Assembly: GCA_027923505.1 (NCBI GenBank)
Contig: BROI01000023.1
Span: 461,120 to 525,119, forward strand
Source of the DNA: Mayamaea pseudoterrestris
Taxonomy: Eukaryota > Bacillariophyta > Bacillariophyceae > Sellaphorales > Sellaphoraceae
Length of the DNA: 64,000 bases
Direction of reading: 5' to 3'
Of this stretch, positions 50,482 through 59,469 are shown one piece after another (the first letter of the stretch is position 1; each line of letters opens with the position of its first letter). The notes under the pieces are model-generated. The model was not told the DNA's origin. It was given only the letters and a program-made list of their open reading frames with translations, and searched no databases. The translations under genes and the position numbers were made by a program.

Positions 50482-53400
50482 CTCCCCTTGTAGGTGTGCC
50501 AGGACAGGTGTAAGCTCAATGAGCTCCCCTGGAGTCGGCTCCCCTTGAGGCAGTGACGGGTCCATAAGGTAGAATTCGAGTTCTCCAGGATCCAAGGTTT
50601 CGCCACGCCAGAACAGTAATGGTTTGAGTAGGGGCCATGCGTCGATGTAGGGTAGGTATTTGGTAAGCGCGTCGGAAGCGTTTTCCTTGCCAGCAATCTT
50701 GACGAACTTGATAATTCCGGCTGCTACACACCACCGGATACGGTGATATGCGAGGGCATTGTGGCGCTTGGTGAGTGTGGATGTAGGCACTGTACACTGC
50801 GTGATGACTGATTGGTTATCACCGAGTAGCCATGAAGAGGACTCGATGGGAACACCCATTGCCATGAGTGACGCGCGTATGCCTAGGATATGGTCGGTTG
50901 CAACGCGTCCGCTCATGAGTTCAGAGCCAAAGGTCGCGTGTTCGACGGTATCTTGAAGTTTGGCAAACCACTTGAACGGAGTCTGCTGAATGAAGTGAAG
51001 GATTCCAGTGCATGCTTTGCCGGTGACTTTGCAATGCATCAGGTTGGCATCTTTGAGGGTAGTAAGGCGAACTGTCTTGCCCTTTGGTTTCGGCCAGAGT
51101 GAAAGGACCTCTTCCTTGGGGTTGTCGTAGACGGTTTGTTGCCAGTCATAGGTTGGTGAGTCGCCGAAGATGATTTCGTTCTGCGGCCACTGGGTGCGAA
51201 AGCGGATGGCTGCCTCGGGAAACTTGCGAAGGTAGCCGCATACACGCTTGACTCGGTCGAGGTGTCCAATGCGAGGCTGTCCGCGGAAGCGTGACAGGCA
51301 GGCGGTGGCACTGCAGATGTCGAATCGGCCAAGGGTGATCGCCCACTGAAGGGCTCCGACAAACGATTGGTAGATCTTGATGTCCGACTCCCCTAAAAGG
51401 GACGTCTGGTCGAGTTCAGGGTGGTCGTGAGAGTCGAGTGGAGAGCTGTACTTTGGTGGTGGTCCGTTGAATGTACGCTCGTAGTTGGCTAGAAGCTTGG
51501 TGATGTAGGTCTTGGTGCCCCAGAATAGTGTTCCGTCAGGATCGCGTCCGAAGTCGCCGCCTAGATGGTACTCTGGGCAACCGACGCCCTTGAGCTTGAA
51601 CTTGTACTTGTTGCGAAGAATGTCGTAGAATGCGCCCGGGTCAATCATGATTGCCATAAGGTCGTCGACGTAAGTGCAAATGTATTCGTAACAATGGCCA
51701 GCATCGCGAATCCAAACGTCTGGATCGGCGTACGAGGCTTTGAAGCCTTCCGCTCGTAGCGCGTCCGCGAGCCGCTCGTGGAATCGTGCTCCGCTTGTGC
51801 GTAGGCCGTAGAGTGCTTTGTAGATGATGAGTGTGTGGCCTTCCAAGTCGCCGAACTCAGGTCCAGCGATGAAGTAAATCTTTTCTTTGGTTTTGGCTTC
51901 GAGGTAAGCATTTCCGATGTCGCCTACCATGGGAGTGAGTCCATTCAACTCCCCTATCGCCAGCGCTAGGCGCAGCGATTCGAGTGAAACGACGCTCGAG
52001 TATGAGTCGTCGACAGGATCAGTAAGGTGTCCACCAGCAACCATCCGAGCCTTGTGACGAAAGTCTTGCTTGCAGTCGTAGACCCAGATAGTGCGAATCT
52101 TTTGATAGCCTTCGGGAGGCGCGGCATTCAATCCGAGATCAATGAAGGTGTCGTATTCGAACAGGCTTGACAGCTCTACCTTCTCCGCGTCGGTCCATTT
52201 GGTATGCCGGAGTTCTTCTTGGAACTTTCGAGCTTCCTTTGGATCGCGTGGTACCTTGACGCCGAACTTGTGTCGAATGCTGCGTCGTTGCTTGGCTTGG
52301 TTTACGGTTCGACGGGCGATACGTGCGCGTCGGGCTGCGTCACGTAGGAACTTCCAGCCTTTCTTGTTGAGTAGTCCGTTCGCCTCGGCGTAGCGAGCGC
52401 AGGAAATGATGTCGTCGCGTGCTAAAGCGTTCAATGGCTCCCAAGTCGTTGAGTTGTCTTCCCACACGACTTTGATGTTATACATGGAGCCTTTCCATCC
52501 GTCGGATTGCTTTGTGAGTGGCCCTTCGTGCGATAGGATTGCTTTAAACGTCCAGTTGTGTTCAGGATCGTTTACCTTTGCTGCTTGGTCCTTCTCGAAC
52601 AATTCGCAGAGTCGGATGTAGTCGATGACTTCTTCAGCTTCGTTTTCGCCGATTTTGAGTAGGAACTTGATGTTATGATGGTTGGCTGCGTCCATGGTTT
52701 CGAGCTTGCGAACGATTTCGGCTCGCATGGGCTCCCCATCCTGAGTATGCCAAGTAAACGTTTGATTGACAAGTTCTTCAGGTGAGAATGCAGGTAGTAA
52801 ATCGATTGGTCCGCGTGGATGCGCTTGAGGACGGGCTGATGGCGGCCGCTGGTAGGGACTGCTTCCGACGAATGGTTCATCTCCGAAGTAGAACTCGGGT
52901 CCGTCGTCGGCCGTTTCAGTAGGAACGGGTTCATCAGTGGGTAGCCCCTCTTCTTCGGAGCTTTGGGTGCCGAGTTGGAAGCTCTCTTGGAGTCCACCTT
53001 CGGTGTATACGAACATGTCGCCTTCGGGAGAAGCTTCGACTTGTGGTAAATCAAGACGGATGTTTGGATTAAGATCGTCTCGACGAGCCGTTACAATGCT
53101 TCGGGCGACAACTTGATGTGTTTCCTCGTCCAAGACCCAGTACGTTAGAGCATCACCGACGTTATCAGCTACCCCGACGAAACGTCCAGCGCGCTCATTG
53201 GTTTGGTTGAGCGATGTAGAGTTTGCGCTGTATCGAACGGGCTGCCACCAGTGGTAGTTGAGGTAGGCAGAGATATCGGGTACTTCATTGTATACCTTTT
53301 GATATGGGGTCATGCCACCGAGACGTGACTGGGACATGAGGGCGAGTAGAGCTACGATGTGTAGAGTGCATAGCAGCCAGGTTGGTGCAGGCGATCCGGT

Positions 53401-56400
53401 TCGATCCATGTTGACATTGACAGTGCGCTCGACGTCGCCGATAACGCGTTCCGCTGGATTCTGCTGTTGGTTTTCCGGTTCGCTGACCCAGTGCTTACGG
53501 ATCATAAACTGGCGTTCGATTTCTCGAATCGCTAGGCTGTTTTCTTCCTTGGCTCCGTCTGATATTAGACCGAGTGGAGCACCGCAATCGTTGATAAACT
53601 GCATGAGCGTCGACGGAACTTGTCCCTTGTTCGCCATCGGGTAGACGCGAATCAATCGGCTCTGCATGCAAACGTAGAGTTGCGCTGCTTGGCATCCGGC
53701 ATGTCCAGGAATACCATCGTTGAGTGCGGGTGTGTCGGAGAATAGTGTGTCCATGGCAACTTCTTCAGGTAGTCGACGAACATTCGCACCCGGGAAACGA
53801 GTACGCAAATGGCGTCGCTGAGGGAAACGTTGCTCGGCGCGGTAGAATTGGGTAGTGTTCTTGAGAGTCTCCTTGATACGATCGGTGGGTAGAAATCCGA
53901 AGTTGGGACGAAGCATTTGGTAATCTGGTCGCGTAGGAACCACAGTGCGTGCCGGTCGGCCGGCTAGTCCAGAATATGGATTGCCTCCAGCTTCTACAAT
54001 TGCGGCATTGACCTGCAGCTCGTACGGATCGTACATTTCCCCGGCAGTGTCTTCGTACTCGAACGTTGCGTCGTTGGGGTTCTGAGCATGGCTTGATCCG
54101 GATGTCGATATGGTTCCGCGTGAGACTAGTGAGGGTAGTGAAATGTCATCCTGTTGTGGGTTCGTGTTGTAAGAAGCGTCGTCGGGTACAATGTCGGCAA
54201 TGCGCTCGGATGGACCCTCGGTTTCGACCTGCATAGGGTCCGACTCGTCGCTGAAGTGCTCCCACTCGTGGGTTTCGAGTCCGTTCCATGAGACGACGTT
54301 GAGTGTTTCGACTGAAAGGTCTTCGGGATATTCGTCTTGCGCGTTTCCGTTGACTTGGGTGTTGTTGACTAGTAGTGTTGGCGCTTCGTGATCGTCCGTC
54401 GCGGCTTCAATTTCCGCTTGGATCGAATCGTCATTAAGGTCTCCATCGTACTTTGACGGATCCCAAGGCGTGTCTGCTGTCATGACGACGTGCGGCAACG
54501 TGTCGAACTCGGCGTCGGTGAAATGATGCATCTTCAAATGGACCAAACCGTTCTGGACCGTGAATGGGATCAATGCTCCTTCGGGTGTAATCATGAGCTG
54601 CCGTCCGCCAAGTGCGCTTGCCTTGTCGAATACCTTGTTTCCGAAGTCCTCGAGCTGAACGACCGAATGGATGGTCGCGTCGGTTCCTCCGTCGGCGTAC
54701 TGGTAGAAAATGCCAATGACGTACCCTTCCGTCGTCCAGATCTTGGCGGCGAATGTTCCGATGGGTAGTCCTTGCATCATGTGATTGTCGATTCCGGTAA
54801 CGTCGGCGAACTGAGTCGTCGATCGATCCAAGCAAATCATGTCCTTACCAGCGATCGAACCGTTGGCACCGCGATCCATCATGGACGGGCTTCGAGACGT
54901 AATTGCACGAGTAACATGGAACTGTGACGCGTGTGGCCCTTCGGTTGCCGGAGTATTCATACCCATAAGCGCATCTGCGTAGGATACGTTATGTGTAGCG
55001 ACATGGTTTGTAGAACGACGCGTGACGTTGGTTGCGTTGGCACGATACATGTTGTATGTAACGTCGCCGACTCGTGCTTGATACACTGGTGGAGTAGATG
55101 GCTGGCTTCCTTGAGCGATCGAGCCTTGTTGCTGAGACTGAAACGCGCGCATGGCGGTTCCACGTGCTGGTGTAGTTCCGACTGTAGGCTGAGTAATCGC
55201 CGACATGGTTGACATCGCCGTCGTACTCGCCGGTGGAAGCTGAATTTGTGGAGTTGGTGGTGTATTAGTGTTGTTCGTGCTGGCTTGGCTTGCGTTCAGC
55301 TGCAGGCGCGCACGTTCCGCTTCTCGGATTCGGCGAGTTTCTGCCTTGTGAGCTTCGCGTTGCTCCTCCGTCCAAGAGAACCATACATCCGGCTCGACTC
55401 GACGGTTCGATGCTGCAGAAGGATTGGTGCACTGTCCGCGTCCACCACCTCGTCCGAAGTTACCTCGGCCGCCACGTCCACCGCCGCGTCCAGAACCGCG
55501 ACCGGTTCCGCGTCCGCTGCCATTTCCACGACCGTTTCCGCCTTGGCTGCTGCTTGGAGTGTTGCCGCTAGTCGGTGGAGTGCCTCCGGTCGGTGGAGTA
55601 CTTGCTTGTTGGATGGATTGGTGGATCTTCATTTGGCGTTTGCGTGCCGCTTTGACGTCGTCGGTATCGCGAGCGAACTCGATGAGCTGCTTGTACCAGT
55701 CTTCGAAGCTTTGATCTTGACCTTGCGCGTTGAGGATACGACTCGCCGAACTGATTTCTTGGCGAAAGGCGTCGTTCCAGCGAACCGATTCGGACAACCA
55801 CTTCTTGCGCGTCGCGTCGGGGACTGTTTCGCCGGTATAATCTTCGTAATCGAGCAAGGCATTCTCCCATTGAGTGAACCACGCAGTGTACGTGCTGCCG
55901 TGGTCGTTCGTCAGTTTCATGTCGCGAACTCTCGACTCGGCTCGCTGCGCTGCGCGCTCGGCGTTCTTGCCCGTCAAGTACATCGTGTGCATTTCCTTGA
56001 AGCACTCGTGGGCCGACCCGTCCTTGTGGCGACGAATGATCGGGATGCAGTTGGCGACTTTGCAGTATGAAGTGATGATGTCGAATGCTGTGGCTTCTTG
56101 CGCTTTGAATACCTCGAGATCTTCGGGCGAAAGCGTTGTCGGGTTGAAATCCGGATCGAAGACTCGCTCGATGCCTTGGTTCTTGGCCGTTGCGAACGTC
56201 TTGAGCCACCATTGACGGAATTTGTACTCGTCTTTGAACTCGGTGTATGCTTTGGTGTCGACTCGGACGCGAGCTTTGTACTTCTCGGCCTCGGACTTCT
56301 CTGGAACGTCCGTCGAGCTGACTCGTTGAATCCGACTCATGTCGCTTTGGAATAGAGACTCTTCGGGCGATTCGGTCGCTTTGATGAGTGCTGCGAATGT

Positions 56401-56727
56401 GAGCGTCGCCCATTCCTTGAGTTCGCGCTCTTCCGATGCCCATTGACGAAGGCGGGTAATGGTTCGAATAACCGTGATGTGCGTTTTGGATTCCTTCAGT
56501 ACCGACTCGATGTCCTTGATGGTCAGCATTAGGAATGGCTCCGTGAGTAGACGTCCGTCCGGGAGGAGTGACTTGATGGCGACGATGACTGGAAGCTTCA
56601 TGAACTTGTCGTTGTTGACGGTCTTCAGCTTGTAAATGCTTTTCAATCCGACGGCGAGCGAGTTGTCTTCCGCGTCATCTTGCGTGACATTGGGTCCGTC
56701 GGGAGGATCATCTTCGACGACGGTCAT
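50413..56727 (-). CDS. Gag-pol polyprotein of element F
   Basis: 2104 codons from the ATG at 56727, with no frame break. Gag: helical core (about 1-380), then an RGG-type tract (about 395-440) instead of a CCHC knuckle. Protease-like motif MMDRGANGSIAG near 615 (DRGA, with Arg in place of Ser/Thr). Integrase: Asp in VAMDTLFSD (about 994), Asp in LISDGAKEE (about 1055), Glu in NPAERVIGD (about 1092). Chromodomain-like YNIKVVWEDNSTTWEPL near 1420. RT with ALYGLRTSGARF and YVDD (about 1685). RNase H with LKDANLMHCKVTG, HATFGSELMSG and LLGDNQSV (about 1968), then a DALTKYLPY tail. The C-terminus extends into the LTR. All parts would come from one polyprotein. Confidence 0.93.
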   Translation of the reverse strand: MTVVEDDPPDGPNVTQDDAEDNSLAVGLKSIYKLKTVNNDKFMKLPVIVAIKSLLPDGRLLTEPFLMLTIKDIESVLKESKTHITVIRTITRLRQWASEERELKEWATLTFAALIKATESPEESLFQSDMSRIQRVSSTDVPEKSEAEKYKARVRVDTKAYTEFKDEYKFRQWWLKTFATAKNQGIERVFDPDFNPTTLSPEDLEVFKAQEATAFDIITSYCKVANCIPIIRRHKDGSAHECFKEMHTMYLTGKNAERAAQRAESRVRDMKLTNDHGSTYTAWFTQWENALLDYEDYTGETVPDATRKKWLSESVRWNDAFRQEISSASRILNAQGQDQSFEDWYKQLIEFARDTDDVKAARKRQMKIHQSIQQASTPPTGGTPPTSGNTPSSSQGGNGRGNGSGRGTGRGSGRGGGRGGRGNFGRGGGRGQCTNPSAASNRRVEPDVWFSWTEEQREAHKAETRRIREAERARLQLNASQASTNNTNTPPTPQIQLPPASTTAMSTMSAITQPTVGTTPARGTAMRAFQSQQQGSIAQGSQPSTPPVYQARVGDVTYNMYRANATNVTRRSTNHVATHNVSYADALMGMNTPATEGPHASQFHVTRAITSRSPSMMDRGANGSIAGKDMICLDRSTTQFADVTGIDNHMMQGLPIGTFAAKIWTTEGYVIGIFYQYADGGTDATIHSVVQLEDFGNKVFDKASALGGRQLMITPEGALIPFTVQNGLVHLKMHHFTDAEFDTLPHVVMTADTPWDPSKYDGDLNDDSIQAEIEAATDDHEAPTLLVNNTQVNGNAQDEYPEDLSVETLNVVSWNGLETHEWEHFSDESDPMQVETEGPSERIADIVPDDASYNTNPQQDDISLPSLVSRGTISTSGSSHAQNPNDATFEYEDTAGEMYDPYELQVNAAIVEAGGNPYSGLAGRPARTVVPTRPDYQMLRPNFGFLPTDRIKETLKNTTQFYRAEQRFPQRRHLRTRFPGANVRRLPEEVAMDTLFSDTPALNDGIPGHAGCQAAQLYVCMQSRLIRVYPMANKGQVPSTLMQFINDCGAPLGLISDGAKEENSLAIREIERQFMIRKHWVSEPENQQQNPAERVIGDVERTVNVNMDRTGSPAPTWLLCTLHIVALLALMSQSRLGGMTPYQKVYNEVPDISAYLNYHWWQPVRYSANSTSLNQTNERAGRFVGVADNVGDALTYWVLDEETHQVVARSIVTARRDDLNPNIRLDLPQVEASPEGDMFVYTEGGLQESFQLGTQSSEEEGLPTDEPVPTETADDGPEFYFGDEPFVGSSPYQRPPSARPQAHPRGPIDLLPAFSPEELVNQTFTWHTQDGEPMRAEIVRKLETMDAANHHNIKFLLKIGENEAEEVIDYIRLCELFEKDQAAKVNDPEHNWTFKAILSHEGPLTKQSDGWKGSMYNIKVVWEDNSTTWEPLNALARDDIISCARYAEANGLLNKKGWKFLRDAARRARIARRTVNQAKQRRSIRHKFGVKVPRDPKEARKFQEELRHTKWTDAEKVELSSLFEYDTFIDLGLNAAPPEGYQKIRTIWVYDCKQDFRHKARMVAGGHLTDPVDDSYSSVVSLESLRLALAIGELNGLTPMVGDIGNAYLEAKTKEKIYFIAGPEFGDLEGHTLIIYKALYGLRTSGARFHERLADALRAEGFKASYADPDVWIRDAGHCYEYICTYVDDLMAIMIDPGAFYDILRNKYKFKLKGVGCPEYHLGGDFGRDPDGTLFWGTKTYITKLLANYERTFNGPPPKYSSPLDSHDHPELDQTSLLGESDIKIYQSFVGALQWAITLGRFDICSATACLSRFRGQPRIGHLDRVKRVCGYLRKFPEAAIRFRTQWPQNEIIFGDSPTYDWQQTVYDNPKEEVLSLWPKPKGKTVRLTTLKDANLMHCKVTGKACTGILHFIQQTPFKWFAKLQDTVEHATFGSELMSGRVATDHILGIRASLMAMGVPIESSSWLLGDNQSVITQCTVPTSTLTKRHNALAYHRIRWCVAAGIIKFVKIAGKENASDALTKYLPYIDAWPLLKPLLFWRGETLDPGELEFYLMDPSLPQGEPTPGELIELTPVLAHLQGECHNDDLVQSLDANLDVAGGARA
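50482..50489 (-). other. Polypurine tract of element F
   Basis: AAGGGGAG on the minus strand, directly before the LTR start TGTCAC and inside the pol frame. Confidence 0.8.
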
Positions 56728-56960
56728 GTTGTTGATTGATTGGTACGGGATGAATATATACCGCGAGAATAATCGAGGAAGTCGATTCTATCCGAGCGAT
56801 GCTTGCAATTCGACTCGGTCTTCAATCCCTCCGTCTGCCGGACTAGTGTAGATTGAAGCCTCGGACAGGAAATGAACGAGGGATGTCCGCTGCCAATGTA
56901 GTGTGCAACGAAACGACGGGAGTGGTCGTCACCAGCGCCCGAGAGAGTTGATTGTAAAGA

Positions 56961-56976
56961 CCAAGACTGTGTGATC
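56961..56976 (-). other. Putative primer-binding site of element F
   Basis: GATCACACAGTCTTGG on the minus strand directly after the 5' LTR. It shares ACAGTCTTG with element C but differs in the TTAA part, and has no TGG start. Confidence 0.5.
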
Positions 56977-57377
56977 TGACACGATGCAGTTCCAGTTCGT
57001 ACGGCTGCAACGATTCCTCACCCTCTGTAGTCGGTTTCCAAGTGAGCGGGATGATCAGTCCTTTACCTTGGTTTATCCTACAGGGGTCTTATCCTACAAA
57101 ACGCTAGTTGATTAAGCAGTTCTCTAGAAAGTGAGTTGATTTACGATCGGTCGAGAAAGAGCGATTGATCAGATGGCTCTTTCAAGACCATTCACGATAG
57201 TGAATACTAATCTTGTTTAATCGTGCCTGCGGCTGGCACACATGCAATATTTCAATGACGTAGTTGTGAGTAGATGTCTTTTCTGGTACCGCAACGGAGG
57301 TTCGAGTACTATGCTCGTGCGCCCCCGGCGACGTCTAGGTTCGCGTCAAGCGACTGGACTAGATCGTCATTGTGACA
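56977..57377 (-). repeat. 5' LTR of element F
   Basis: 401 bp; matches the 3' LTR apart from a 30-bp segment between CTAATCT and GCAATATTTC. Transcription of gag-pol would start in this LTR. Confidence 0.92.
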
Positions 57378-58985
57378 GGCTGAGACTGGTGACAAGTTGT
57401 CACCAAATACATTGCCATCCCCTGAGACACCAGCCAAGCCTACCATCTTGTAGCGCAGCCTGAATAATGATGTTGGCACCATTCTGGTGTAATTTGGGCA
57501 CCTACAGGGCTTGCTGTAGGGGCGTTTGAATGTCAGGGCATCTGCGGGCTGAGACTGGTGACAAGTTGTCACCCAATACATTGCCATCCCCTGAGACACC
57601 AGCCAAGCATTTCATCTTGTAGCGCAGCCTGAATAATGATGCTGGCAGCATTCTGGTGTAATTTGGTACCTACAAGGCTTGCTGTAGGGGCGTTTGAATG
57701 TCACGGCATCTGCTGGCTGAGACTGGTGACAAGTTGTCACCAGATACATTGCCATCCCCTGAGACACCAGCCAAGCCTACCATCTTGTAGCGCAGCCTGA
57801 ATAATGATGTTGGCACCATTCTGGTGTAATTTGGGCACCTGCAGGGCTTGCTGTAGGGGCGTTTGAATGTCACGGCATCTGCAGGCTGAGACTGGTGACA
57901 AGTTGTCACCAATATCATTGCCGTCCCCTGAGACACTAGCCAGGCATAACAGGCTGAGACTGGTGACAAGTTGTCACCAAATACATTGCCATCCCCTGAG
58001 ACACCAGCCAAGCCTACCATCTTGTAGCGCAGCCTGAATAATGATGTTGGCACCATTCTGGTGTATTTGGGCACCTACAGGGCTTGCTGTAGGGGCGTTT
58101 GAATGTCAGGGCATCTGCGGGCTGAGACTGGTGACAAGTTGTCACCCAATACATTGCCATCCCCTGAGACACCAGCCAAGCATTTCATCTTGTAGCGCAG
58201 CCTGAATAATGATGCTGGCAGCATTCTGGTGTAATTTGGTACCTACAAGGCTTGCTGTAGGGGCGTTTGAATGTCACGGCATCTGCTGGCTGAGACTGGT
58301 GACAAGTTGTCACCAGATACATTGCCATCCCCTGAGACACCAGCCAAGCCTACCATCTTGTAGCGCAGCCTGAATAATGATGTTGGCACCATTCTGGTGT
58401 AATTTGGGCACCTGCAGGGCTTGCTGTAGGGGCGTTTGAATGTCACGGCATCTGCAGGCTGAGACTGGTGACAAGTTGTCACCAATATCATTGCCGTCCC
58501 CTGAGACACTAGCCAGGCATACCATCTTGTAGCGCAGCCTGAATAATGATGTTGGCACCATTCTGGTGTAGGCACCATTCTGGTGTATTTTGGGCACCTA
58601 CAGGGCTTGCTGTAGGGGCGTTTGAATGTCACGGCATCTGCGGGCTGAGACTGGTGACAAGTTGTCACCAAATACATTGCCATCCCCTGAGACACCAGCC
58701 AAGCCTACCATCTTGTAGCGCAGCCTGAATAATGATGTTGGCACCATTCTGGTGTATTTTGGGCACCTACAGGGCCTGCTGTAGGGGCGTTTGAATGTCA
58801 CGGCATCTGCGGGCTGAGACTGGTGACAAGTTGTCACCAAATACATTGCCATCCCCTGAGACACTAGCCAAGCCTACCATCTTGTAGCGCAGCCTGAATA
58901 ATGATGTTGGCACCATTCAGGTGTATTTTGGGCACATAGAGGGCCTGCTGTAGGGGCGTTTGAATGTCATGGCATCTGCAGGCTG
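57378..58985 (-). repeat. 169-bp satellite array 4 (minus orientation), rearranged
   Basis: About nine monomers plus partial ones. A block with variants ACCCAATACATT, GATGCTGGCAGC and TGGTACCTACAAGG (about 57537-57950) recurs 573 bp later (about 58110-58520), so it was duplicated. At 57953 a monomer breaks off (GGCATAACA) and restarts at GGCTGAGACTGG, the same point where elements inserted. Near 58560-58580 a short piece (GGCACCATTCTGGTGTA) is doubled. Confidence 0.95.
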
Positions 58986-59372
58986 TGACAAGTCGCAGAG
59001 CGGCGAAGTCAAGAGCCCGAACCCTTATTTGCTTGTGTCGAGTCCGCAGCTGTCGTATGTGACATGTGAATGAAGAAAGTGCGCAACCGTTGTGTGGATG
59101 TGTTGTATGAATGGAATGATCAATTAGGACTGATGTAATGTGATTGAAAGAAACGGATTGATCGGATGATCTTCCGAGTGGTTGATGTAGCGATAAGCTC
59201 ACAATATAGAACTACTAGTTTGCGACGAGAGTGCAGTCGTATTCGTGTAGTGGCGAGCGCAAGACTATTCGACGAGCCATCTCCATCAAGAGCTGTACAG
59301 ACCGTGGCCAAGGACCCTGTATCGGAGCTTTTTGGAGGTAAGACGTTGACTGCGAAATCGTCAACGGTGTTA
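58986..59372 (+). repeat. 5' LTR of element G
   Basis: 387 bp, TGACAAGTCGC to AACGGTGTTA, closely similar to the E 3' LTR. It ends in TTA rather than TCA or ACA. Confidence 0.92.
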
Positions 59373-59387
59373 GATTAACATTTCAGT
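59373..59387 (+). other. Putative primer-binding site of element G
   Basis: GATTAACATTTCAGT follows the LTR directly; GATTAACA is shared with elements A and C, the rest is not. Confidence 0.5.
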
Positions 59388-59469
59388 GCTTCGAGAGCAA
59401 GAACGAGCAAGGGAGCTATCGTGACACATTCGTCTGCAGCGAGTCCGATTTCTCTGATCAACCTCCAAC

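Larger units (their letters stand above)
50111..57377 (-). mobile_element. Intact Ty1/copia element F in satellite
   Basis: 7.27 kb with LTRs of 371 bp (50111-50481) and 401 bp (56977-57377), a primer site, a polypurine tract and a single 2104-codon gag-pol ORF. Flanked by GGCTGA on both sides (50105-50110 and 57378-57383), one base longer than the usual 5-bp copia duplication. LTRs are near-identical except for a 30-bp block present only in the right LTR (about 57214-57243). The ORF is uninterrupted with catalytic motifs present, so this is the best candidate in the window for a recently active element. Confidence 0.94.

Noticed and set aside
55246-56070. 274-codon plus-strand ORF and neighbours
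   Set aside because: Antisense to the element F gag with its RGG tract; composition reflects the opposite strand.
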